13,849 nucleotides of DNA, from contig JAUPMC010000088.1 in the NCBI GenBank assembly GCA_030836605.1, positions 1 through 13,849 on the forward strand, read 5' to 3'. Position 1 is the first letter of the stretch; the number at the start of each line of letters is the position of its first letter. Shown here piece by piece: positions 6,812 to 13,785 of the stretch. A program made the translations under genes and the position numbers. The DNA comes from Thermoplasmatota archaeon (GTDB lineage Archaea; Thermoplasmatota; Thermoplasmata; UBA10834). The notes under the pieces are model-generated. The model ran no database searches, was not told where the DNA came from, and saw only the letters and a program-made list of their open reading frames with translations.

Positions 6812-9800
6812 TCAAGCAGCCTCCTGGGCAGGCGGCGGGTCGTCCTCAGGGGGCATCTCCGCTCCCTCGCCGATGTTCGGCTTGAACACGACATCGGACA
6901 TACCCTCGCGCTGCATCGTGACACCTATGATGTGGTCGGACTCCTTCAGGGTGACCTTCCTGAGGGATATCTGCAGGAACTGGGCGTTCTTGGAGCCCCT
7001 CTTGACGGCCCTCGCGACGTTCTCCGCGTTCACGCCGTCGAGGAACATGTCGACCTCATCCAGGAGGTAGAACGGCGACGGCTCGTGCGCCTGTATCGCG
7101 AATATGAACGAGAGCGCCGTCAGGCTCTTCTCGCCGCCGGACAGTGCCTCCATGCGCACGACCTTCTTGTCCCTCGGCCTCGCCTTGATGATGAGGCCGC
7201 CGGAGAGCGGGTCCTCCTCGTTCTCGAGGAGCAGCTCCGCGTCGCCACCGTTGGAGAGCTCCGCGAAGGTCCTCTTGAAGTTCTCGTTGATGCCTCCGAA
7301 TATCCTTGTGAAACCGACCGTCTTCTTGTCGTTGAGCTCGGCGACGAGCTTCGCGAGGTTCGACTTCTGCTTGTCGAGCTGGCTCATCTCATCCTTCATC
7401 GCGTCGTGCCTGGCCTTCCGCTCGTCGAACTCGTCGATCGCCTTGAGGTTGACCGCGCCCAGCGACGACACCTTGCGCTCGCAGTCCGCGGCCGTGGCCC
7501 TCAGGTCCTCCGCAGACGGGAGCTCCGCCGGCAGCTGGACGGAGCTGTACTGCGCCAGGTCCGCCTCGGCCTCCTGGAGCCTCCGTTCCGACTCGCCTAT
7601 CTTGGTCGCCAGGCTCAGGACTATGTCGCCGTTGGTCTGTATCTTGCTCATGAGCTTCTCGATGTCGGCCTCGGCCCCGGTCTTCTTCTTGTAGAGTCCG
7701 TCGCGCTTGTTCCTCAGGGTGTTGAGCTTGTCGCCCATGTTGCGCTCCATGCTGACGAGCGCCTTGAGCTCGGTGTCCTGCTGGCCGTGCTTGGCGAGGC
7801 TCTCCTTGGCCTTCGCCCTCTGCTCGGAGACCTTCGCGGCCGTGCCCTCGACCGCGGCCACGAGCTCGTCCCTGCGCGCGGTGACCAGTTCTATCTGCTT
7901 CGTGATCGTCTGCATGTCGGAGCTCAGGCCGGACACCTCGTTCGACAGCTCGAATATCTCGGCTTCGAGCTTCTTGAGCTTCTGTGACAGCTCGTGCGGG
8001 GTCGCCTCCAGGAGCTTCTTGTCCGCGGCCTCCTTCTTCTTCCTGATCTTCTTGACCTCGTCATCGAACCTGGCGACGTCCCCTTCGACGTTCTTGATGA
8101 GCGCGAGCGAATCGGTGAGCTCGGCGTTCTTCGCCTCGAGCTCTGCCGCGATGGAGGCGACCTTCTGGTCGAACTCCTTCTTCTTGGTCTCCAGCGAGCC
8201 TATCTTGGCGCTCTCGCCCGAGTCCTTCGTGTTGGAGTCGCGTATCTGCCCCTCCAGCTCGCCCAGCCTGATCTTGATCTCGCCCAGCTCCGTCTGGGTC
8301 TTCTCGGACTGCTCGACCGCGCCCCTGAGCTCCGCGGCCTTCTTCTCGATCCTGCTCTCGGAGGGCGCGCCGAACTTCAGCAGGTTCTTGTCCAGTGTGC
8401 CGCCGACCATGGCGCCGCTCGCCTCCGCGAGCTCGCCCTCCAGGGTGACGAGCCTGATGCCGCCCATGTGCTTCCTGGCCTCGGCCAGGTTCTTCACGAC
8501 GACGGTGTCCCCGAAGACGAACCAGAAGGCGGACCTGTACTCGTCCTTGAACTTGACCAGGTCTATCGCGAACCCGATGGACGAGTTGGCCGCCAATATG
8601 GCCTTCCCCCTCGGCCTCCCGTCGAGCATCTTGGTGAGCGGGAGGAAGGTCGCCCTCCCGAGCTTGTTCTTCTTGAGGTGGTCGATGCACCTGGCCGCGA
8701 CCTCGTCGTCGTCGACCACTATGGACTGCATCCTGTTGCCGGCCGCCACGTTGAGCGCGACCTCGTACTCATCGTCCACGTCCGCGAGCTCGGTGACCGT
8801 GCCGTGTATGCCCTTGATGACGCCCTTGTCCCTGAGCTCCAGGAGGTTCGTGGTGGCGGTGTTGTAGCCCCTCTTGACGAGGCTCTCGGCCTCGGCCTCC
8901 GCCTTCATCTGGTTGTATTCCCTCGTGAGGCTCTTGACCGCGTTCTCGAGGTCCTGCTCCTGCTGGAGCAGCCTCTTCTCCTTGTTCCTGAGCGCGTAGT
9001 ACTCGTCCTGGAGCTTCTTCAGGTCCTTCGTGGACGCGGAGGTCTCGCTCTTCAACTCCTTCAGGGACCAGTCGGCGTCCTTGAGCTCGAACTCGTAGGT
9101 CTTCCTGGTCTCCTCCAGGTTGGCGATGTCGACCTTCAGCCTCGACTCGCGCTCCGCGAGCCTGTCCATCTCGAGCTTGAGCGCGTGGAGCTTCTCCTCC
9201 TTCGTTGTGATCGTGACCCCCAGCTCGAGGGCGCTCTTCTGGATCCCGCTGAGCTCGGAGTCCGACTTGGAGACGACGTCCTGGTGGGACGACAGCTCCG
9301 CCCTGCGCTCCTCGAGGACCTTGGACTTCGACCCGTGGGTCGTCTTGATGGGCGCGAGCTTCTCCTCGAGCGCGGCCAGGTCCTTCTGGACGGCCTTCAG
9401 GTCCTCTCCCTGGGCCTTCTTGACCTCGGCCAAGGACTCCGCCATCTCCTCGGCGTTGTCCGCGGCGTCCTGCGCCCTCGCGATCTCTATCCTGAGGCTG
9501 TCGATCTTCTCCTTGATCTCCCTGGCCTCTTCCCCGCCCCTCTCGGCTATCTCGTTCTCGGCCTCCGTGAGCTCGTCCGAGATGGCCCTCAAGGCGTCGT
9601 CCAGGTCCTTCTTCTTCGCCTCGGCCGCCTCCTTCTCCGCGTTGAGCTTCTGGGTCTGCTCCCCGAGCGATGCGATGTCCCTGCCAACCGCGTCCCTGCG
9701 CTTGGTCGCCAGGGCCGCCTTGGCGAAGCTGAGCTGGTCGTAGACCTCTTTGTACCTCATCGCGCCCTCGCGGTCCTTCTCCAGCTGCTTCATCTGCTTC

Positions 9801-10411
9801 TTGACCTCGTCGAGTATGATCGCGAGCCTGCTGATGTTCTCCTCCGCGGCCAGCTTCTCCTTCTCCGCGTTCATGATGTCCGCGTCGAACTTGGTGATTC
9901 CAGCGATGTCGTCGAGTATGCGCCTCCTCTCGAGGTTGCTCATCTCGACAATGCGCGTGATGTCGCCCTGCTGCACGAAGTTGTAGCCGTCCGCGCTTAT
10001 CCTGGCATTGGCCAGGAGGCTGTCGAACTCCCCGAGGGAGGACTTGCGGTCGTTGACGTAGAAGTACGAGTAATAGCCCTCGGCCGAGTCGGAGAGCCTG
10101 ACGACCCTCGTGAGCTTGACCGTGTCGGAGTCTATGGGTATGAGCCTGTCCTCGTTCGAGAACATCAGGCTGACCTTGCACTCGGACGCAGGCTTCTTCT
10201 CCTTCCCGCCGTTGAATATGAGGTCCGTGAGCTTGCCCGCCCTGATGACCCGCGAGCTCTTCGGCCCGAGGACGAACAGGATGGCATCGGCGACGTTGGA
10301 CTTGCCAGCGCCGTTTGGCCCCGTGATGGACGTGTACCCCTCGAGGAGCGGTATGCGCGTCTTCTTCGCGAACGACTTGAAGTTCTCCAGTTCTATCTCC
10401 CTTAGGTGCAT
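6812..10411 (-). CDS. smc: Chromosome segregation/condensation ATPase SMC
   Basis: A 1199-residue, full-length SMC. The N-terminal head begins LREIELENFKSF, with Walker A GPNGAGKS (31-38) and Q-loop QQGD (147-150). Two long, charged, Glu/Lys-rich coiled coils (about 175-510 and 685-1030) flank the hinge at about 532-672 (from IKGIHGTVTELADVDDEYE to GAMVGGT). The C-terminal head carries the ABC signature LSGGEKS (1090-1096) and Walker B FYLLDEVD (1114-1121). The switch region reads QISLRK, as in archaeal SMCs, instead of ITHRK. About 19 residues rich in Pro, Glu and Asp follow the head as a tail. The protein forms a dimeric ring that, with ScpA and ScpB, organises and segregates chromosomes. 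It heads the operon. It lacks a TATA box at the leaderless distance and appears to have a leader of at least 20 and perhaps 85 bases. Confidence 0.96.
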   Translation of the reverse strand: MHLREIELENFKSFAKKTRIPLLEGYTSITGPNGAGKSNVADAILFVLGPKSSRVIRAGKLTDLIFNGGKEKKPASECKVSLMFSNEDRLIPIDSDTVKLTRVVRLSDSAEGYYSYFYVNDRKSSLGEFDSLLANARISADGYNFVQQGDITRIVEMSNLERRRILDDIAGITKFDADIMNAEKEKLAAEENISRLAIILDEVKKQMKQLEKDREGAMRYKEVYDQLSFAKAALATKRRDAVGRDIASLGEQTQKLNAEKEAAEAKKKDLDDALRAISDELTEAENEIAERGGEEAREIKEKIDSLRIEIARAQDAADNAEEMAESLAEVKKAQGEDLKAVQKDLAALEEKLAPIKTTHGSKSKVLEERRAELSSHQDVVSKSDSELSGIQKSALELGVTITTKEEKLHALKLEMDRLAERESRLKVDIANLEETRKTYEFELKDADWSLKELKSETSASTKDLKKLQDEYYALRNKEKRLLQQEQDLENAVKSLTREYNQMKAEAEAESLVKRGYNTATTNLLELRDKGVIKGIHGTVTELADVDDEYEVALNVAAGNRMQSIVVDDDEVAARCIDHLKKNKLGRATFLPLTKMLDGRPRGKAILAANSSIGFAIDLVKFKDEYRSAFWFVFGDTVVVKNLAEARKHMGGIRLVTLEGELAEASGAMVGGTLDKNLLKFGAPSESRIEKKAAELRGAVEQSEKTQTELGEIKIRLGELEGQIRDSNTKDSGESAKIGSLETKKKEFDQKVASIAAELEAKNAELTDSLALIKNVEGDVARFDDEVKKIRKKKEAADKKLLEATPHELSQKLKKLEAEIFELSNEVSGLSSDMQTITKQIELVTARRDELVAAVEGTAAKVSEQRAKAKESLAKHGQQDTELKALVSMERNMGDKLNTLRNKRDGLYKKKTGAEADIEKLMSKIQTNGDIVLSLATKIGESERRLQEAEADLAQYSSVQLPAELPSAEDLRATAADCERKVSSLGAVNLKAIDEFDERKARHDAMKDEMSQLDKQKSNLAKLVAELNDKKTVGFTRIFGGINENFKRTFAELSNGGDAELLLENEEDPLSGGLIIKARPRDKKVVRMEALSGGEKSLTALSFIFAIQAHEPSPFYLLDEVDMFLDGVNAENVARAVKRGSKNAQFLQISLRKVTLKESDHIIGVTMQREGMSDVVFKPNIGEGAEMPPEDDPPPAQEAA
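6820..6825 (-). promoter_or_regulatory. Ribosome binding site of scpA inside the smc 3' end
   Basis: Minus-strand AGGAGG, a full SD core, sits inside the last codons of smc. It is 10 bases from ATG 6809 and 4 bases from the alternative TTG at 6815. It indicates independent but coupled translation initiation for the kleisin and helps decide its start. Confidence 0.55.
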
Positions 10412-10482
10412 CCTGACCGACTCCGATCGGGAAGCGAGAACAGCGTCTGCGCGAAGGCTATAGCAAGCTCTGTTCTCTGCAT
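10402..10482 (-). other. Possible upstream reading frame overlapping the smc start
   Basis: An ATG at 10482 opens a frame of 26 codons (MQRTELAIAFAQTLFSLPDR...GCT) that ends in TAA at 10402-10404, nine bases beyond the first base of the smc start codon. A shorter frame begins at the ATG at 10487 and stops after 9 codons (10458-10487). The longer peptide resembles nothing I know. If the transcript starts near 10496, ribosomes could enter either frame before smc, which would allow translational control. With no clear SD and no comparative data, chance is quite possible. Confidence 0.2.
10436..10477 (-). repeat. 8-bp inverted repeat in the smc leader
   Basis: GAGAACAG (10436-10443) and CTGTTCTC (10470-10477) are perfect reverse complements separated by 26 bases. 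The spacer includes the palindrome GCTATAGC (10457-10464), which also contains a weak TATA-like core. As RNA this could form a stem-loop about 35 bases before the smc start; as DNA it could be a split operator. The repeat is seen directly; the function is unknown. Confidence 0.4.
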
Positions 10483-10495
10483 CCCATCCCGTTGA

Positions 10496-10513
10496 GTCCG
10501 ACAGATGTCGGAC
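10496..10513 (-). promoter_or_regulatory. 18-bp palindrome, candidate operator of the smc operon
   Basis: GTCCGACA-GA-TGTCGGAC has perfect 8-bp arms around a 2-bp centre. It lies immediately downstream (on the minus strand) of the best TATA-like box, covering the interval from that box to the expected transcription start. In archaea repressors often bind there and block polymerase or pre-initiation complex assembly. Size and symmetry suit a dimeric helix-turn-helix protein. The tiny centre makes it less suited to an RNA hairpin, though 7 bp with a 4-base loop is possible. The palindrome is a fact; operator function is inference. Confidence 0.4.
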
Positions 10514-10516
10514 GGA

Positions 10517-10526
10517 GAATAAAATG
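10517..10526 (-). promoter_or_regulatory. Candidate TATA box of the smc-scpA-scpB operon
   Basis: Minus-strand CATTTTATTC matches the TTTTATT boxes before other genes here. Its centre (about 10522) predicts a start near 10496, giving an smc leader of about 85 bases. Alternatives are CATTAAATACC (10535-10545), which may instead be the AT-rich end of the glycosyltransferase transcript, and TGCTATAGC (10457-10465), which would give a leader near 22 bases. Confidence 0.4.
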
Positions 10527-10561
10527 GGTTGGAAGGTATTTAATGATTTCCGCCAGTCGGT

Positions 10562-11692
10562 CTAACGAGCTCCTACGAGGCTATCGTACGCCTCTAGGAG
10601 CTCCCCCTTGCTCTTGGACCAAGACATGTCCGACGCGAAGTGCTCCCTGCCCCGGAGGCCCATCTCGAGGAGGCCCCTCGGGTCCCGCCTCGCCTTGAGG
10701 ACGGCCTCCCGGAACGCCCCCCGGTCGTAGGCGGTCACGATCCCCGTGCCCTTACGTTCGGTCAGCTCGGCGATGCGCAGGCCTTGAGTGGTCACATAGG
10801 GCCTGGCCAGCGCCATGGAGTTGAGTATCTTGCCCGGCGTGCCGACGACGTTGTTCGGGTTGGACGGGTCCATCATGGCGGTGACGATGTCCGAGGCGGC
10901 GGTCAGGCGCAACGCCTCGTCCGTGGACACGGACCCCAGGTACCTCACGTGCCCCTTGCCGGACGCCTGCCTGACCTTCTCCTCGAGCGAGCCTTTGCCC
11001 GCGACCAGGACTGTCACGCCGTCCTCAGGCGAGAACGCGTCGAGCAACTGCTCGACGAACCTGCCAGGCTCCAGCGAGCCTAGGTAGGATACCACGAACC
11101 CGCTCATGCCGTACTCCTCGCGCACGGCCCTCACCTCGGCCTCGCTGAGCGGGGAGGCGTCCGGGCTGGTCATTACCACCCTGGCCCTCTGGCCCCTTCC
11201 CTTGGATAGCTCGTCGGCCAGCGTGTCGCTGACCGTGATGACCGCGTCCGCCCTGCGCACGAGGAACGATTCGAGCCTCTGGAGGGGCCCGGACATCGCC
11301 CCCACGTCGTCCTTGACCATGGCGGCGTAGAGCTCGTGGGCGTCGTACAGGACCGGCTTGCGCCTGAGCCTGCCTATCCAGAGCCCGGCCGGGAGCGTGT
11401 CCAGGTCGTGGCTGTGGACGATATCGAAATCCATGGCCCTCGAGGCCTTGAGGGCCGCGAGCCAGTACCTCGGCAGCCTCGTGAGCATCCTGGACGCGGA
11501 CCTGAAAGGGCAGGCGGGCCCCACACGGGAAATCCCCACCGCGCCGTCCGCGTCGGCGCCGGGCTCCCCGGTGTCCCTCGACCACGCCAGCACGGTGACC
11601 TTGTGCCCCGCGTCCGCCAAGGCCTTCGCCTCGATCCGGACCCTGGGGTCGGGCCTGTACGGGTTGGCCAAGAGCATCAGGGTCGAAGCCAT
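10562..11692 (-). CDS. GT4-family glycosyltransferase
   Basis: A 376-residue GT-B fold glycosyltransferase. The N-terminal acceptor domain begins with a beta strand and the family start DPRVRIEAKALADAGHKVTV (15-34), then HSHDLDTLPAG (93-103) and LYDAHELY (115-122). The C-terminal NDP-sugar-binding domain has VVSYLGSLEPGR (200-211), VLVAGKGSLEEKV (228-240) and the donor-site segment NPNNVVGTPGKILNSMALARP (278-298). No signal peptide or transmembrane helix is evident, so it should act on the cytoplasmic face. It presumably moves an activated sugar onto a lipid-linked or surface glycan; donor and acceptor are unknown. It lies 43 bases after the dehydrogenase gene but has its own TATA box 28 bases before the ATG. 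It may therefore be transcribed both from that promoter and by read-through. Confidence 0.88.
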   Translation of the reverse strand: MASTLMLLANPYRPDPRVRIEAKALADAGHKVTVLAWSRDTGEPGADADGAVGISRVGPACPFRSASRMLTRLPRYWLAALKASRAMDFDIVHSHDLDTLPAGLWIGRLRRKPVLYDAHELYAAMVKDDVGAMSGPLQRLESFLVRRADAVITVSDTLADELSKGRGQRARVVMTSPDASPLSEAEVRAVREEYGMSGFVVSYLGSLEPGRFVEQLLDAFSPEDGVTVLVAGKGSLEEKVRQASGKGHVRYLGSVSTDEALRLTAASDIVTAMMDPSNPNNVVGTPGKILNSMALARPYVTTQGLRIAELTERKGTGIVTAYDRGAFREAVLKARRDPRGLLEMGLRGREHFASDMSWSKSKGELLEAYDSLVGAR

Positions 11693-11715
11693 CGCCCTGT
11701 GATTCCCACTCAGGG

Positions 11716-11725
11716 GTAATAAAGC
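11716..11725 (-). promoter_or_regulatory. TATA box of the glycosyltransferase gene (leaderless)
   Basis: Minus-strand TGCTTTATTA, in the 43-base gap after the dehydrogenase gene, is centred about 28 bases before the ATG at 11692. The spacing matches the mutase and nucleotidyltransferase promoters and implies a leaderless mRNA. Confidence 0.5.
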
Positions 11726-11735
11726 ATCTGGGCCC

Positions 11736-12686
11736 TCAGACCCTGACCGACTTCCCCTCTCTCATGGACCTCTTCGCGGCCTCTATGAGCTCGACCGTCT
11801 TTACGCCGATCTCGCCGCTGTTCCTGGTCTCGGTCATCGGGTCGGCTATGGACTTGACGAAGTGGACGAGCTCGTCCCTGATCGTGTTGTTCCTCTCGAG
11901 CCCGAGCCTGTAGGTGTACCCGCTCTCGTAGACGGTGACCTCCTGCGCGACGGCGTCTATGAGTGCCGACCGGTTCTCGCCCACGAGCATAATCTGCCTG
12001 ACCTTCCTTGGCACTAGCCAGCTGATGTTGGCCATGGCGATCATGCCGTCCTTGAACTTCGAGACCACGTACGCGGTCTCCTCGCCCTCCTTACGCCTGA
12101 ACGGGCCCCCGGCGCACATGACCTCCTCGGGCCACTGGCCGAGCAGGTAGTTCTGTATGTCGAACATGTGCGGCGCGAGGTCGAACAGCACGTCCCTGTC
12201 GGGGAAGGCCTTCTCGAGGTTGACCCAGTTCATCTCCATCAGGAAGAGCTTGCCGAAGAACTTCTCCTCCTTGATGAGCCTCCTGACCTCCGCGAGGGCG
12301 TTGTTGAACCTGAATATGTGCCCCACCGACAGCATGAGGTTCTTGGACTTCGCCAGCGCGACCAGTTCTCTCCCATCATTGGACGTGAGGGTGATGGGCT
12401 TCTCCACGATCACGTGCTTCCCCGCCTCGAGGGCGTCCTTGCACATCGTGAAGTGCATCTGGTTCGGGACGCATATCGCGACGGCGTGGAGTTCCTTGAC
12501 CGCGAGCAGCTGTCTGTAGTCCTTGTAGCCAGTCTTCACGCCGTACCTCTCGCTCGCGAACGCCAGGTTCTTCTCGTCCAGGTCGGAGACCCCGATGACG
12601 GACACGTTCTCGACCTTGGAGAACTCGTCGAGTATCTTCTTTCCCCAGTACCCGATGCCTATGACGCCGACATTGAAGTTAGCCAT
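11736..12686 (-). CDS. Gfo/Idh/MocA-family sugar dehydrogenase
   Basis: A 316-residue NAD(P)-dependent oxidoreductase. The Rossmann fold opens the protein (MANFNVGVIGIGYWG, with GIGYWG at 10-15). The catalytic EKP is at 95-97 (Lys96) and the active-site helix DLAPHMFDIQNYLLG at 169-183 (His173). GxGYWG-type members paired with a DegT aminotransferase include the WbpB/WlbA enzymes, which oxidise C3 of UDP-sugars before transamination, so a similar 3-keto nucleotide sugar is the likely product (inference). A strong SD (GAGGTGA) fixes the start at ATG 12686. An in-frame GTG at 12695 lies inside that SD. The gene follows the aminotransferase by 10 bases and is translationally coupled to it. Confidence 0.9.
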   Translation of the reverse strand: MANFNVGVIGIGYWGKKILDEFSKVENVSVIGVSDLDEKNLAFASERYGVKTGYKDYRQLLAVKELHAVAICVPNQMHFTMCKDALEAGKHVIVEKPITLTSNDGRELVALAKSKNLMLSVGHIFRFNNALAEVRRLIKEEKFFGKLFLMEMNWVNLEKAFPDRDVLFDLAPHMFDIQNYLLGQWPEEVMCAGGPFRRKEGEETAYVVSKFKDGMIAMANISWLVPRKVRQIMLVGENRSALIDAVAQEVTVYESGYTYRLGLERNNTIRDELVHFVKSIADPMTETRNSGEIGVKTVELIEAAKRSMREGKSVRV

Positions 12687-12691
12687 GCGGT

Positions 12692-12698
12692 TCACCTC
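12692..12698 (-). promoter_or_regulatory. Strong ribosome binding site of the dehydrogenase gene
   Basis: Minus-strand GAGGTGA, a near-perfect archaeal SD, ends 5 bases before ATG 12686 and overlaps the aminotransferase stop (12697-12699). It decides the start and indicates translational coupling. Confidence 0.75.
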
Positions 12699-13785
12699 AC
12701 CCGTAGAATCCCCTGATGCTCTCGACGACGTACTTGACCTGCTCGTCCGTGATGTCCACGAACATGGGGAGCGTCAGGACCTCCTTGCAGAGCCTCTCGG
12801 TGATGGGCAGCATGCCCTCCTTGAAGCCGTACATGTCCCTGTAGACCGGCTGCAGGTGTATCGGGATGTCGTAGTGCACGCCCACGCCGACGCCTTTCGA
12901 CTCGAGGTGCGCCTTGAGCTCGTTCCTCTTCTTGGTCAGGATGGCGTACTGGTGGTACACGGGCTCGAAGTCCTTCGAGGGCTTCGGCGGCAGCCTCAGG
13001 TCCCCGACGCCCTTGAGCATCGAGTCGTACTTCGCCGCCACGGCCCTCCTCTTCTCGTTCCACTGCGGGAGCATCTTGAGCTGCTCAATCCCGACAGCGG
13101 CGTTGGCCGAGTTCAGCCTCGCCGTGGTGCCTATGAGGTCGTGCTCGTACTGCCCCTTCCTGCCGCAGTGCCTGAGCCTCTTGACCAGGTCCGCCAGCTT
13201 CGGGTCGTCCGTGGTGACCATGCCGCCGTCCCCGCCCACGTGCATGTTCTTGGTCGGGTAGAACGAGAAGCAGCCCATGAGCCCGAGGGCCCCCGCCCTC
13301 TTGCCCTTGTACTTCGCCCCGTGGGCCTGGCAGGCGTCCTCGACGACGACCGCGCCGTGCTTCGCGGCGGCCTCGTTGATCTCGTCCATCCTGGCAGGGT
13401 ATCCGTACAGGTGGACCGGTATGATGGCCTTGGTGCCCTTGTCGAGCTTGAGCTTGGCCGGGTCCAGGTTGAAGTCGCCGTAGTCGACGTCAGTGAACAC
13501 CGGCTCCCCACCGAACGCGACGAACGAGTTCGAGGTCGCGACGAACGACATGGCCGATGTGAGGACCTTGTCCCCGCACTTGACATCGGCCGCCTGCAGG
13601 GCCAGCTGCAGGGCCGCGGTCCCGGAGCTCAGCGCGATCGCGTGCTTCGTCCCGCACATCCTGGCGAACGCCTCCTCGAACTTGTTCACGCTCTCGCCGA
13701 GCGTGAGCCTCTCGTTCCTGAGGGCGGTCGCGGCCGCCTGTATCATCTCCTCTGTCATTACGGGCTGTGCCTGTGGTACCTTCAT
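12697..13785 (-). CDS. DegT/DnrJ/EryC1/StrS-family PLP aminotransferase
   Basis: A 362-residue sugar aminotransferase of fold type I. Visible are the phosphate-binding SSGTAALQLALQ (53-64), VVEDACQAHGA (147-157) with the PLP-contacting Asp150, and FSFYPTKNMHVGGDGG (173-188) with the Schiff-base Lys179. TARLNSANAAVGIEQL (221-236) follows. The family transfers an amino group, usually from glutamate, to a keto-sugar nucleotide. Its coupling to a Gfo/Idh/MocA dehydrogenase is the WbpB-WbpE arrangement, so 3-amino-hexose synthesis for a surface glycan is the likely role; the exact sugar is unknown. The ATG at 13785 has GGAGG 8 bases upstream and overlaps the previous gene's stop as ATGA. An in-frame GTG at 13800 is less likely. 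Confidence 0.92.
   Translation of the reverse strand: MKVPQAQPVMTEEMIQAAATALRNERLTLGESVNKFEEAFARMCGTKHAIALSSGTAALQLALQAADVKCGDKVLTSAMSFVATSNSFVAFGGEPVFTDVDYGDFNLDPAKLKLDKGTKAIIPVHLYGYPARMDEINEAAAKHGAVVVEDACQAHGAKYKGKRAGALGLMGCFSFYPTKNMHVGGDGGMVTTDDPKLADLVKRLRHCGRKGQYEHDLIGTTARLNSANAAVGIEQLKMLPQWNEKRRAVAAKYDSMLKGVGDLRLPPKPSKDFEPVYHQYAILTKKRNELKAHLESKGVGVGVHYDIPIHLQPVYRDMYGFKEGMLPITERLCKEVLTLPMFVDITDEQVKYVVESIRGFYG

Noticed and set aside
7994..10405. An 803-residue open frame on the plus strand opposite smc, with another of 395 residues at 6800-7987
   Set aside because: They are exact antisense shadows of the smc coiled coils. The Glu/Lys/Leu-rich codons of smc read as Leu/Arg/Val-rich nonsense on the other strand, with no domain or motif.
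10412..10561. A tRNA or small RNA gene before smc
   Set aside because: No GGTTCRAATCC-type T arm or acceptor stem pairing was found on either strand; the pairing present is two separate dyads.
12687..12695. GTG start for the dehydrogenase gene
   Set aside because: That GTG is part of the SD GAGGTGA itself, which is correctly spaced for ATG 12686.
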